A stretch of DNA of 64,000 nucleotides from contig CALSLL010000006.1 in NCBI GenBank assembly GCA_943787185.1, forward strand, positions 217,084 through 281,083, read 5' to 3'. This document shows, one piece after another, positions 1-8,424 of the stretch (position 1 is the stretch's first letter; the number at the start of each line of letters is the position of its first letter). The notes beneath the pieces are model-generated. The model ran no database searches. It saw nothing but the letters and a program-made list of their open reading frames with translations, and was not told where the DNA came from. A program made the translations under genes and the position numbers. The DNA is from UBA10349 sp003485905 (GTDB lineage Bacteria; Pseudomonadota; Gammaproteobacteria; Arenicellales; Arenicellaceae).

Positions 1-955
1 TCAACCATATCCCGAAAGACTCTTTGTCAAGAATTAGGTCGTAATCTGTGCTGAGTTCAGGCTCTAAATTGCTGCCAGGAGTAGACTCTGATTCATCACC
101 AAAATTTAGCTCCGACCGCCACTTTTTGAATTCCAATTCACTGTACAAGTCCGCCAACTCTTTTGTGTCCTGCTCAACAGGCGATAAATCATCTAGGCTC
201 ACATCAAGTCTTAACCCACATCGAATTGTTACCAAATCTTTTGAAAGAGGTAGTTCGGGCATAAACTCGCGCAGGTTCTCGCCAACTTTTCCACTGATAT
301 CATTTGCATGTTCAACAATATTATCAAGCGAATCATATTGCTCCAGCCACTTTACTGCAGTCTTTGGACCAACCTTAGGAACTCCTGGCACATTATCAGA
401 GCTATCACCTATTAGCGCTAAATAGTCTATTATTTGGTCAGGGCGAACACCGTATTTCTCTACTACACCACTAACATCGTATTGGGCTTTTTTCATCGTG
501 TCGATTAGCGTCACCTGATCATTAACAATCTGCGCCAAGTCTTTATCCCCCGTTGAAACCACCACACTTAATCCTTTTTCTGCGCCTTCACGTGCTAGCG
601 TTCCGATAACGTCATCGGCCTCGACTCCGGGTACCGTTATTAGTGGTAAACCTAATGCTTTAACAACTTTATGCACATAGTCTATTTGGCTGCGTAATTC
701 GTCTGGCATAGGGGGGCGGTTGGCTTTGTATTGCTCGTACAGGTCATGCCGAAAATTCTTTCCCTTCGCATCAAAGACAACCCCAATATACTCGGGCTGA
801 TATTCTGCCAGTAAGCTTTTCAGCATATTCACCACGCCAAAAACAGCGCCTGTTGGTTGTCCTTGTTCGGTGGCAAAACGTTTTAACGCCGGTTGAAAAA
901 AGGCGCGAAAAAGATACGACGAACCGTCGACTAAGATAAGTGTTTTTTGTGACAT
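1..955 (-). CDS. polA: DNA polymerase I, N-terminal part (cut by window edge)
   Basis: The first 318 codons of DNA polymerase I are present; the gene runs off the left edge, so the proofreading and polymerase domains are not visible. The visible part is the 5'-3' exonuclease (flap endonuclease) domain that removes RNA primers and nicked strands during lagging-strand synthesis and repair. Its acidic metal-site motifs are intact: VDGSSYLFRAF near the N-terminus, VFDAKGKNFRHD, VEADDVIGTLA, STGDKDLAQIV and GDSSDNVPG, followed by the helix-hairpin-helix-like VGPKTA. The start is the ATG at 955. It is divergent from a DUF2782 gene, an arrangement known from Pseudomonas polA. Confidence 0.95.
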   Translation of the reverse strand, partial: MSQKTLILVDGSSYLFRAFFQPALKRFATEQGQPTGAVFGVVNMLKSLLAEYQPEYIGVVFDAKGKNFRHDLYEQYKANRPPMPDELRSQIDYVHKVVKALGLPLITVPGVEADDVIGTLAREGAEKGLSVVVSTGDKDLAQIVNDQVTLIDTMKKAQYDVSGVVEKYGVRPDQIIDYLALIGDSSDNVPGVPKVGPKTAVKWLEQYDSLDNIVEHANDISGKVGENLREFMPELPLSKDLVTIRCGLRLDVSLDDLSPVEQDTKELADLYSELEFKKWRSELNFGDESESTPGSNLEPELSTDYDLILDKESFGIWL

Positions 956-1089
956 TTGGACATTCTACTGGCTGCGGATCAAACAAGCACCACCCAAAGT
1001 GCATAGAATACTTGCGCAGCGGTAACTGTACTTGGTCTGCTATATGTTTAACAATGTTCATCAATATTAATTCTATCGGGAGCTTAACC

Positions 1090-1404
1090 ATGAAGTGGGT
1101 GAATCGTTCTACTGCTCTTATTGTCGTCATAATTGCGATTACTGGCGTCGAAGGTCCGCTTGTTGCGCAAGAAGTACCCGCTCCACCATCTTTAGGGGAA
1201 AACACTCTTGGAGAACCGGCAGAATTGATTGATACTATTGATGCGACAGAACGTTCAACGGCGAGCCAAGCTTCCGAAACAGAAGATACAGACCCTATAG
1301 AAACGAGCTATCGGCGCGAGGGGCATCGCTATGAAGTTAAAGTTTCGCCAAGAATAGGGGCCGATCAGTATATTCTGGATGAGAATAAAGATGGGAAGAT
1401 TTAA
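1090..1404 (+). CDS. DUF2782 family secreted protein
   Basis: A 104-residue protein with an N-terminal signal sequence (hydrophobic STALIVVIIAITG, cleavage probably near VAQE), an acidic Ser/Thr/Glu-rich linker, and a C-terminal block RREGHRYEVKVSPRIGAD..YILDENKDGKI. That block is typical of the short DUF2782 family next to polA in gammaproteobacteria. The frame is open upstream to 940, but that would put about 50 extra residues, overlapping the polA start region, before the signal peptide, so the ATG at 1090 is chosen. The function is unknown; the predicted location is periplasmic. The family assignment rests on the motif and on the neighbour. Confidence 0.75.
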   Translation: MKWVNRSTALIVVIIAITGVEGPLVAQEVPAPPSLGENTLGEPAELIDTIDATERSTASQASETEDTDPIETSYRREGHRYEVKVSPRIGADQYILDENKDGKI

Positions 1405-1435
1405 AGGGTCGAAGAAGGCCTAGACACCAGCAATG

Positions 1436-1468
1436 CCAATATTCCAAAGTGGAAAATTGGCTCTTTTT
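1436..1468 (+). terminator. Rho-independent terminator after the DUF2782 gene
   Basis: Inverted repeat CCAAT-A-TTCCA, loop AAG, TGGAA-A-ATTGG, followed by CTCTTTTTG. It lies 30 bases after the DUF2782 stop. It also overlaps the long upstream version of the next reading frame, which argues for the later start of that gene. Confidence 0.6.
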
Positions 1469-1498
1469 GATTTGTATACTTCAATATTACTAACTGTA

Positions 1499-1873
1499 AT
1501 GCGAAATTTTATTCTCCTTAGCATCCTTCTTTTTCAACCGACACTCGATGCAGCCATGGATCCTTCCATACGCTTTTACGAAATCAACAAGCGCGGCCAG
1601 CAGGAACGAATCTCCGTACCGGGGAGAAACGACGCTGGCTGTAATCCCTTTCTCAAGAAGCCAAGATCTTATCGTTTTAATCAAGTCGGCTACGAATATT
1701 GCACACTATATACCGAGCGCAGTTGTCCAGAGGGCAGTGAAATAATTGCTCGATGGTCTGGTGATGGCCCTGAGACTACAAAATTAACTCAAGGTGGGAG
1801 ATGGATACTCCAAGGTGACTCCGAGCGCGGAATTAAAGTCGGCTCATGGAATTGTAAATTACCTGCCGAGTAA
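1499..1873 (+). CDS. hypothetical small secreted protein
   Basis: A 124-residue protein I do not recognise. It begins MRNFILLSILLFQ, a good Sec signal peptide with a likely cleavage after DAA, followed by a polar mature domain with four cysteines (in AGCNPF, YEYCTLY, RSCPEG and SWNCKL) that could form two disulfides in the periplasm. The frame is open from 1433, but the ATG at 1499 places the signal peptide first and lies after the terminator hairpin at 1436-1468. It is flanked by DUF2782 and a convergent mscS gene. No function is proposed. Codon use looks like its neighbours. Confidence 0.6.
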   Translation: MRNFILLSILLFQPTLDAAMDPSIRFYEINKRGQQERISVPGRNDAGCNPFLKKPRSYRFNQVGYEYCTLYTERSCPEGSEIIARWSGDGPETTKLTQGGRWILQGDSERGIKVGSWNCKLPAE

Positions 1874-1907
1874 GCGTAAAAAGTGAGGTCTTTTAGATCA
1901 AACTGAT

Positions 1908-2993
1908 TCAATCTTGCCGAGGTAACGATTTGATATACAAATCTTGTTTCGAGTAAGGTATTTCTATTCCCAATTTCTCGAAAGCCAAATAAACCTCTCT
2001 GTTCAAAAAGTGTACAGCTCTGCCACGTAATTCGGGATCCTCAACCCACCCCATCATTTCATAATCTACACTAGAGGCCCCAAATTTGCGAAATCGACAA
2101 ATTGGAGCGGGGTCTTCGCAAATTAAATCACTTTTTGTAGCAACTTCAAGTAAGGTCTTTTCTACCAAATCAATATTTGATCCATAACTAACACCAACCG
2201 GCACTCGAACTCGGTATTTAGGGTTGATCCCTGCTGATTCATTCACTATTTTGGCATTGCCTATCACCGCATTAGGAACCGAAACTTCTGTGTAATCACG
2301 GGTAAACATTCGAGTACTTCGCAACCCTATGTGCGTCACACGGCCACGTTCTCCACCATCTAAAACCACGTAATCCCCTATATTATATGGCCCATCTGCC
2401 AGTATCCACACACCGGAGATAAGATTTGCCAGTGAGTCTTTTGCAGCAAAACCAATAGCTATACCCGCTATACCGGCTGATGCCAGCCACGCTGTCATGT
2501 CCACACCCCATAGTGAAAACAGAAGGTACGCACTGACGATGAAAATTACTAACAGCGCTAGGTTTTCAAATAGTGGTAAAGTTTGAACTTGTACCAACGA
2601 AGCAGAACTTCTGCGCGTTCTAGCCGCATGCTGTAGTAATTTTTTACTAATAATAATTACCAGCAAGCTCCAAAAAAATATAGCCAAACTCGCCAGTACG
2701 AAAACGAATTTCTCTATTAGACTACTAGATAAATCAAACCACCTTATTAGTTCGGTCGCCCCTACAGCAAACACTGAGTAAAACACCGGCTTATGCGAGT
2801 TCTCGATAACCCGATCATCGATTAGTCGTTTTCCGAACTTTTCCTGAAAAGTAATTGCGGCCCGCGTACATGCACGATCAGCAAGGCGAGATAGCACATA
2901 AAGACCCAAAAGGGAGATAGCACCAATTATCACTGGATGGGAAAGAACGGGTAAGGCAAAAAACTCACTTACTTTATTAAACACGGTATCCAT
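1908..2993 (-). CDS. MscS-family mechanosensitive ion channel
   Basis: A 361-residue small-conductance mechanosensitive channel protein of the inner membrane. There are about four hydrophobic segments: near residues 18-38, 70-85, 95-115 and 145-165. The pore-lining helix follows, with the Gly/Ala pattern ASAGIAGIAIGFAAKDSLANLISG, then the cytoplasmic beta domain (YNIGDYVVLDGGERGRVTHIGLRSTRMF, SVPNAVIGNAKIVN) and the C-terminal alpha/beta vestibule. The family opens under membrane tension to release solutes on osmotic downshock. It is a single gene transcribed left and converges with the small secreted protein gene. Length and order of parts fit the family; which paralogue it is cannot be decided. 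Confidence 0.9.
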   Translation of the reverse strand: MDTVFNKVSEFFALPVLSHPVIIGAISLLGLYVLSRLADRACTRAAITFQEKFGKRLIDDRVIENSHKPVFYSVFAVGATELIRWFDLSSSLIEKFVFVLASLAIFFWSLLVIIISKKLLQHAARTRRSSASLVQVQTLPLFENLALLVIFIVSAYLLFSLWGVDMTAWLASAGIAGIAIGFAAKDSLANLISGVWILADGPYNIGDYVVLDGGERGRVTHIGLRSTRMFTRDYTEVSVPNAVIGNAKIVNESAGINPKYRVRVPVGVSYGSNIDLVEKTLLEVATKSDLICEDPAPICRFRKFGASSVDYEMMGWVEDPELRGRAVHFLNREVYLAFEKLGIEIPYSKQDLYIKSLPRQD

Positions 2994-3049
2994 TATTTAT
3001 TTCGCTTTGATTTGCAACTACTGTGAATTTCGATGTGTTTTTCTCTCAA

Positions 3050-4156
3050 TCAAACGATGTGCGGCTGCGCCAGATAGTCGTGTGACTGCATTTCGGTCAA
3101 GCGGCTAATAGTTCGTTGAAATTCGAATACCAGTCGAGTACCGATATATAACTCATCTACAGTGCAGTCGGCAGCTATCAAAATATTTACATTGTGATCG
3201 TATAGCACATCGATCAGGTTAATAAATCGGCGCGCTTCATTATCTGTATAGCGTGTCATCTGTGGTACCGCAGATATTAAGATGGTGTGATAACACATAG
3301 CCAGCTCTATATAATCGGACGGCGATCGAGGGCCACCACACAATTCCTTAAACTCCATCCAAACCACACCTTCCGCAACACGTACTGTATTTATCGGGCG
3401 ATTATTAACCAATATCTCACTGTTGACCTTGCCCTCATCAGGCGCTAAGCGCTCAAAATTGTATTTTAGCCCGGCGATCGCTTTTTGATCGCACGGAAAG
3501 AGGTATGTTTCTGCTCGATCTAAAAATTCTAGCCGATAGTCTCGGCCTCCATCGAGATTAAAAACTTCTGTGTACTGGTATATCAAATCGATTGCCGGTA
3601 AGAAAAGATCCCGCTGTAAACCACCCTCATATAAATTTTTAGGTTCAACATTAGATGTCGCAACAATTGTAACTCCACGCGTGAACAAACCACGGGTTAG
3701 ACGAGCCAAAATGACCGCATCGGCAACATCATTCACCACAAATTCATCAAAACAAAGTACTTGAACACGACTCGCCCAATCGCGGGCAATTATATCCAGC
3801 GGATCAGTTTTATTGCGTAACTGCTTTAGCTTCGCATGCACATCATGCATAAACCTATGAAAGTGGATACGTTGTTTATTTTTAAACGGTAAGCAGTCGT
3901 AAAAAGTATCTACCAACCACGTTTTTCCGCGGCCTACACCGCCCCAAAAATATATCCCGGTTATTGGTGCACGCTGCTTTCCGATCAACAAACCAAATCT
4001 CTGCAAGATCGATTTTTTCGGGCTCCGAGTTTCGAGTAATTGATCATACAGACGCTGTAGTTTCTCCACAGCTTGTTGCTGAGACGAGTCCGCAAAAAAC
4101 TCTGGTTTCTCCAGATCACGCTGGTAGACGCCTAATGGCGTTAATTGCTGCGACAT
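3050..4156 (-). CDS. zapE: AFG1/ZapE-family ATPase, cell division protein ZapE
   Basis: A 368-residue AAA+-like P-loop ATPase of the AFG1/LACE1 family. Walker A is GGVGRGKT (residues 72-79) and Walker B is VLCFDEF (133-139), followed by the sensor-like TIVATSNVEP; the C-terminal VVWMEFKELCGGPRSPSDYIELA block is diagnostic for the family. In E. coli ZapE associates with the divisome and destabilises FtsZ bundles under ATP. The length is normal. The gene is divergent from the carbonic anhydrase gene, and the start MSQQLTPLGVYQ matches the family N-terminus. Confidence 0.93.
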   Translation of the reverse strand: MSQQLTPLGVYQRDLEKPEFFADSSQQQAVEKLQRLYDQLLETRSPKKSILQRFGLLIGKQRAPITGIYFWGGVGRGKTWLVDTFYDCLPFKNKQRIHFHRFMHDVHAKLKQLRNKTDPLDIIARDWASRVQVLCFDEFVVNDVADAVILARLTRGLFTRGVTIVATSNVEPKNLYEGGLQRDLFLPAIDLIYQYTEVFNLDGGRDYRLEFLDRAETYLFPCDQKAIAGLKYNFERLAPDEGKVNSEILVNNRPINTVRVAEGVVWMEFKELCGGPRSPSDYIELAMCYHTILISAVPQMTRYTDNEARRFINLIDVLYDHNVNILIAADCTVDELYIGTRLVFEFQRTISRLTEMQSHDYLAQPHIV

Positions 4157-4260
4157 TTTGCTTTGTTTAGGGTCAATTAATTAAAACGAATTTTATGGAC
4201 AAGTTACATTTAAGCGCTACTATTCTCACGTCAACAACCATAATTAATAACAACGCTTCT

Positions 4261-4785
4261 ATGTCCACGATTCTACCCTACAAAAACATATTGCCACGCA
4301 TCGACAAAACCGCTTTTATTGCCAATAACGCAACGATCATAGGTGATGTAGAAATCGGCTCGGGCAGTAGCGTTTGGTTTGGAACTGTTATAAGAGGCGA
4401 TGTTAACAACGTCAAGATAGGAAAAAACACGAACATTCAGGATTGTTCGATGATTCACGTCTCCACCGATGGGCAGGGCTGTTACATTGGTGATAATGTG
4501 ACGGTCGGTCATATGGCAATGCTGCATGCCTGTACGATTGAGGCGTCAGCATTTGTAGGGCTAAAAGCCTGTGTAATGGATGATGCCCTGGTAGAAAGCG
4601 GTGCAATGGTCGCTGCGGGCGCGCTAGTCACCCCCGGTAAGCGCGTACCAACTGGGCAGGTATGGGGAGGCAGCCCAGCCCGATACATGCGGGAGATTCG
4701 GCCAGAAGAAGCAGAATATATTGCGCTCAACACCTCCCGGTATGTAGACCTGGCCAATACTTACTTGGTAACAAGTCCGAACTAA
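4261..4785 (+). CDS. gamma-class carbonic anhydrase-like hexapeptide protein (YrdA type)
   Basis: A 174-residue left-handed beta-helix protein with hexapeptide repeats (IIGDVEIGSGSSVWFGTVIRGD, IGKNTNIQDCSMIH). It has the three zinc-ligand histidine positions of the gamma carbonic anhydrase family (DCSMIHV, VTVGHMAMLHA) and the C-terminal signature VWGGSPARYMREI. Relatives bind Zn/Fe; some hydrate CO2 and some are inactive or act as acyltransferases, so the activity is inferred. An upstream in-frame ATG at 4195 would add 22 residues unlike the family, so ATG 4261 is used; no strong ribosome binding site supports either. Confidence 0.88.
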   Translation: MSTILPYKNILPRIDKTAFIANNATIIGDVEIGSGSSVWFGTVIRGDVNNVKIGKNTNIQDCSMIHVSTDGQGCYIGDNVTVGHMAMLHACTIEASAFVGLKACVMDDALVESGAMVAAGALVTPGKRVPTGQVWGGSPARYMREIRPEEAEYIALNTSRYVDLANTYLVTSPN

Positions 4786-4799
4786 TAATAATTCCCGGG

Positions 4800-5465
4800 C
4801 TAGTTGAAAATATCGGAGAACTGATCAATTTCCGGAAAGCGACTAGGTGCATTCCGCGGCTGTCGGCTATCCGGTGCGCTTATGCTACGCAACCACTTAA
4901 CCCCAAATTGCTCAGCTGCTTCTAACACTGGTTCACTATCATCAATAAATAATGTTCGAGCAGGATCAAACTTTACCGTATCTGAAAATCGCACCCAAAA
5001 CGCTGGCGATTCTTTTGGGTGCCCATAGTCATGAGAGCAATGTATTTTATCTATAGCTTGGCCAAGACCAGTCTTATCAAATTTAAAGTCAACAACGCTT
5101 CGGTGAGCATTGGTCAACAAAGCCGGCTCTGCCGCTAACTTCTTTATTGCATCGAGTAGTTCAAACACCCCTGGCCGTAAAGAAATTTTTTGCGGATTCT
5201 TGTATTTAAGGCGCATAACATCTATATCCAATTCGCGTGACCAATAATCAACACAATACCAATCAAGCTGCCCCTGCTTTGATTCAAACTTCGGTACCAG
5301 CGACGCCAAAGCAGACTCAACGGTCAAACCATTGATCCGGGCATACTCCATCGGTAGCACCTGTTGCCAAAAATGATTGTCAAAATGTAAATCCAAAAGT
5401 GTCCCATCCATGTCCAGAAATACATGATCAATGCTCTGCCAGTCAATTTGTATATTGGTATTCAT
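4800..5465 (-). CDS. yrfG: HAD-family GMP/IMP nucleotidase
   Basis: A 221-residue haloacid-dehalogenase-type hydrolase. The nucleophile motif is FLDMDGTLLD (Asp18 and Asp20), the motif II/III region is LLTNAHR and the lysine follows in GHPKES, and motif IV is LFIDDSEPVLEAA. The long helical cap and the sequence around MDGTLLDLHFDNHFW..LP are those of the YrfG subfamily, which dephosphorylates GMP and IMP in nucleotide salvage. It is divergent from cysQ; in other gammaproteobacteria yrfG, nudE and cysQ are neighbours, and nudE is missing here. Confidence 0.85.
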   Translation of the reverse strand: MNTNIQIDWQSIDHVFLDMDGTLLDLHFDNHFWQQVLPMEYARINGLTVESALASLVPKFESKQGQLDWYCVDYWSRELDIDVMRLKYKNPQKISLRPGVFELLDAIKKLAAEPALLTNAHRSVVDFKFDKTGLGQAIDKIHCSHDYGHPKESPAFWVRFSDTVKFDPARTLFIDDSEPVLEAAEQFGVKWLRSISAPDSRQPRNAPSRFPEIDQFSDIFN

Positions 5466-5526
5466 AACACGGTAAAATGAATAGTGTTTCTAGAAACAGT
5501 GGATCGATTTCTTCTCTACAAGCAAT

Positions 5527-6360
5527 ATGACCGAACTATCTTCTCTTGTTACACCTATATTCGATATAGCCCGGATTGCTGGTGAGGCCATTCTAACGAT
5601 TTATGAACAAGACTTTAAGACTACAACAAAGATTGATGGCTCGCCTGTAACTGAGGCCGACTTAGCATCTCATGACATTCTTGTCCGCGCACTAGAAGAA
5701 CTGTTACCTGGAGTGCCGGTTCTTTCTGAAGAGTCTGAAGATATACCGTTCAAAGATAGATCCAAATGGTCTATATACTGGCTAATCGACCCATTGGACG
5801 GGACCAAAGAGTTCTTAAAACGAAGCAATGAGTTCACTGTTAACGTAGCGCTTATAGAGGCCAACAGACCCATTTTAGGTCTTGTTTATACCCCGGTACT
5901 AAATCGATTTCACTGGGGCTTTCAGAATGGAGGGGCGTGGCGTACTCAAAATGGGAAACAACGCCGCATTCGAACGCTAGAGTACGAAGGTGGTCCTGCG
6001 TGTATTGCAGCTAGCCGCTCGCACGGTCAGCGGCGATTAGCTGGGTATCTAAAATCATTTCAACTCACTGAAGGAGATTATGACCTGCAACTAATGGGCA
6101 GCGCAGTAAAAATTTGTATGGTGGCTGACGGCTCCTCACATTTGTATCCAAGATTTGGGCCAACCGGCGAATGGGACACGGCGGCCGCGGATATAATTCT
6201 GCATGAAGCCGGGGGTCAGATACTACAACACAATATGCAAAAACTTGAATACAACAAACGATCATTAATCAATCCAAGTTTCTTCGCTTGCTGCTCGGGA
6301 ACATATGATTGGTCAGCTTTGCTAAAAAACGACCTTTTGACGGCACACAAAATTGAATAG
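5527..6360 (+). CDS. cysQ: 3'(2'),5'-bisphosphate nucleotidase CysQ
   Basis: A 277-residue Mg-dependent, lithium-sensitive inositol-monophosphatase-fold enzyme that converts 3'-phosphoadenosine 5'-phosphate (PAP) to AMP, clearing the by-product of sulfate assimilation. The metal-binding signatures are visible: SEES (residues 67-70), IDPLDGTKEF (87-96), and the C-terminal GPTGEWDTAAADIILHEAGG. The length is normal for CysQ (about 250-275). The start at 5527 follows a divergent 61-base gap from yrfG. Codon use is like its neighbours. Confidence 0.93.
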   Translation: MTELSSLVTPIFDIARIAGEAILTIYEQDFKTTTKIDGSPVTEADLASHDILVRALEELLPGVPVLSEESEDIPFKDRSKWSIYWLIDPLDGTKEFLKRSNEFTVNVALIEANRPILGLVYTPVLNRFHWGFQNGGAWRTQNGKQRRIRTLEYEGGPACIAASRSHGQRRLAGYLKSFQLTEGDYDLQLMGSAVKICMVADGSSHLYPRFGPTGEWDTAAADIILHEAGGQILQHNMQKLEYNKRSLINPSFFACCSGTYDWSALLKNDLLTAHKIE

Positions 6361-6404
6361 CGGAGGTAATAGTTCCATAAACCGTAAGTTGCTTGGTGCG
6401 TTAT

Positions 6405-6665
6405 CTAACCGCTATTTTTGCCCCGCCACAATCCTTTGACTGAAACCCAACAATTTAAAAGATAAGCACTAAGTCGGCGAGCTACCGGGAAATCTACTGA
6501 CAACAAAACCAAACCCATTGGAACCATCCACAGTCCTAACACCGGTAGAAAAGGGCCTAACACGCCAGCAATTACCAACGACACCCCTACCGATGCTCGC
6601 ACTAGCGAACTTGGGTGCGATTTAAAGTACGCAAGCATTTGGTCTATTTTTCGTCTAAGTTCCAT
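6405..6665 (-). CDS. small inner-membrane protein, possibly PGPGW-like
   Basis: An 86-residue protein with a basic N-terminus (MELRRKIDQMLAYFK) and a hydrophobic hairpin of two segments (SLVIAGVLGPFLPVLGLWMVPMGLVLL), then VDFPVARRLSAYLL and a basic tail. The pattern resembles the small PGPGW-type putative transmembrane proteins, but the defining Pro-Gly-Pro-Gly-Trp string is not present, so the link is weak. A TTG at 6674 would add three residues; the ATG at 6665 is preferred. It converges with cysQ, and the function is unknown. Confidence 0.55.
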   Translation of the reverse strand: MELRRKIDQMLAYFKSHPSSLVRASVGVSLVIAGVLGPFLPVLGLWMVPMGLVLLSVDFPVARRLSAYLLNCWVSVKGLWRGKNSG

Positions 6666-6817
6666 ATTTATCAAAGCTAATCTACGCTATTCAAGACAAG
6701 CTAGCTTTTCTCAGATCATACTAGTTGACCCTTTCGCCAAAAACAGATTGAATGACCAAGATTTAACAGCCTGTCTAGTGTTTAAACTAACGCCAATAAC
6801 AATGTGAAGCACAAAAT

Positions 6818-7651
6818 ATGTCGCTAATATTTAGCAAAATGCACGGCTTAGGAAATGATTTTGTCGTCCTTGATGCCATCAGCCAACATGTAAATATGAC
6901 TGCTACTCTCGCTCAAGCATTAGCCGATCGACGCTTTGGCGTCGGTTGCGATCAGATTCTTTTAATTGAGAATCCTAGTACGCAGGATGACGAGTTTAGC
7001 TACAGAATATTCAATCAGGATGGTTCAGAGGTATCGCAATGTGGCAATGGCGCTCGCTGTTTCGCAAAGTACGTTAGTGAGAAAGGTTTAACACAAAGCA
7101 GTCGTATTTCCGTATCAACTCTAGCCGGAAAACTGGAGCTAGTAATTGAAGAGAATGGTTTAATCACGGTCAATATGGGTGCGCCAGATTTTACACTTTC
7201 TACGATTCCTTTCATCGCCGATAACGTAGCGGATAGCTATGCAATCGACATTGATTCTGAATCTTTAACCGCCAACGTTTTATCGTTAGGAAACCCCCAT
7301 GCAGTGTTTCAGGTTGATAATCTAGACTTAGCCAATGTTGCCGGTATCGGGAAGGCCTTGCAGTCACACAACCGATTTCCCGAGCAAGTTAACGCTGGAT
7401 TTATGCAAATAATAGACCAAGAAAACTTCCGTTTACGGGTTTTTGAACGAGGGGTTGGAGAGACCCTTGCTTGCGGTAGTGGCGCGTGCGCAGCCCTGGT
7501 TGTCGGTATACGCCGAGGTGAACTAAGCTCTCAGGCAACCTGTCATTTACCGGGTGGCGAGCTTTCTCTATCATGGCAAGGTGATGGCTGCTCAGTTTTC
7601 AAGACAGGCCCTGCTGAATTCGTTTATGATGGTGTTTGGACAGGACAATAG
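6818..7651 (+). CDS. dapF: diaminopimelate epimerase
   Basis: A 277-residue PLP-independent epimerase that interconverts LL- and meso-diaminopimelate for lysine and peptidoglycan synthesis. The two catalytic cysteines are in QCGNGARC (Cys75) and ETLACGSGACAA (Cys219), and the N-terminal FSKMHGLGNDFVV is canonical. It starts the conserved dapF-DUF484-xerC cluster; the next gene begins 45 bases later. The length is normal. Confidence 0.97.
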   Translation: MSLIFSKMHGLGNDFVVLDAISQHVNMTATLAQALADRRFGVGCDQILLIENPSTQDDEFSYRIFNQDGSEVSQCGNGARCFAKYVSEKGLTQSSRISVSTLAGKLELVIEENGLITVNMGAPDFTLSTIPFIADNVADSYAIDIDSESLTANVLSLGNPHAVFQVDNLDLANVAGIGKALQSHNRFPEQVNAGFMQIIDQENFRLRVFERGVGETLACGSGACAALVVGIRRGELSSQATCHLPGGELSLSWQGDGCSVFKTGPAEFVYDGVWTGQ

Positions 7652-7696
7652 TTTAGATTTTAACCCGCACAAAAATTTATCGGCAGACAACCTGGC

Positions 7697-8422
7697 ATGA
7701 GCAAGCAAAAACTTAAAGACGCGTCGCCAACCACCGGTATTGATGAGGTGCTGGCTTACCTAAAAAGTAATCCCAATACCGTCGCGCAGCATCCCCAAAT
7801 ACTGGAGTACATTCAACTATCAGATGAGCAAGACCCTGGAGTAGCTTCGTTAATTGAAAAACAAGCAGCGGTTTTACGTGAAAAAGTAGCAAAAATGCAT
7901 CGCCAGACGGATGATCTAATTGTTTCCGCGCGAGAAAATGAGTCTATTCACGACCGTGTATTTGATCTCGCAATAGAGGTAATGCGTGAAACATCCATAG
8001 ATAATCTTTTAAGCAACCTTTACAACTGCCTACAAGACAGGTTTTCTGTCGACTTTGTGTCCTTAAAGGTTCCTCTTGATCTAAAAGTTAATCGTGGACT
8101 TGCCGAGTTTAACTCCAGCTATCGCAAAGATGAGCGGTTCATATTAGCACTAGAGCGAATCGGCAAATTGTCTGCTCGCTGCGACCAACGTTTTCCGGAG
8201 GCATTACTTTCCTTTTTATTCGAAGATGCCGCGAATAATATTGGGTCAGCTGCATTGCTACCGCTCAAGCTTTCTATTGGCGATACCGATGTTGTCGGAT
8301 TACTCGCATTGGGCTCCAACTCGTCAGATCGGTTTAATGCCAACCTCGGCACTCACCACCTGGAAAGAATAGGCGGCATCGCCATTGCTGGTATGTCTCG
8401 GATAATAGCTAATAATAGCTAA
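7697..8422 (+). CDS. DUF484 (GAF-like) family protein
   Basis: A 241-residue protein of the DUF484 family: an N-terminal helical part with the typical V..YL..NP..V..HP.IL..I block (residues about 18-45), a coiled-coil stretch rich in Glu/Lys/Arg, and a C-terminal GAF-like fold (SIGDTDVVGLLALGSNSSDRF). The biochemical role is not established; the gene is almost always between dapF and xerC, as here, two bases before xerC, so translational coupling with XerC is likely. Confidence 0.88.
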   Translation: MSKQKLKDASPTTGIDEVLAYLKSNPNTVAQHPQILEYIQLSDEQDPGVASLIEKQAAVLREKVAKMHRQTDDLIVSARENESIHDRVFDLAIEVMRETSIDNLLSNLYNCLQDRFSVDFVSLKVPLDLKVNRGLAEFNSSYRKDERFILALERIGKLSARCDQRFPEALLSFLFEDAANNIGSAALLPLKLSIGDTDVVGLLALGSNSSDRFNANLGTHHLERIGGIAIAGMSRIIANNS

Positions 8423-8424
8423 CC

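Noticed and set aside
48..425. A 125-codon frame on the + strand opposite polA
   Set aside because: It lies fully inside the conserved exonuclease domain on the other strand and is low-complexity Ser-rich; a shadow frame.
940..1089. Longer N-terminus for the DUF2782 protein
   Set aside because: It overlaps the polA start region and puts about 50 unconserved residues before a good signal peptide.
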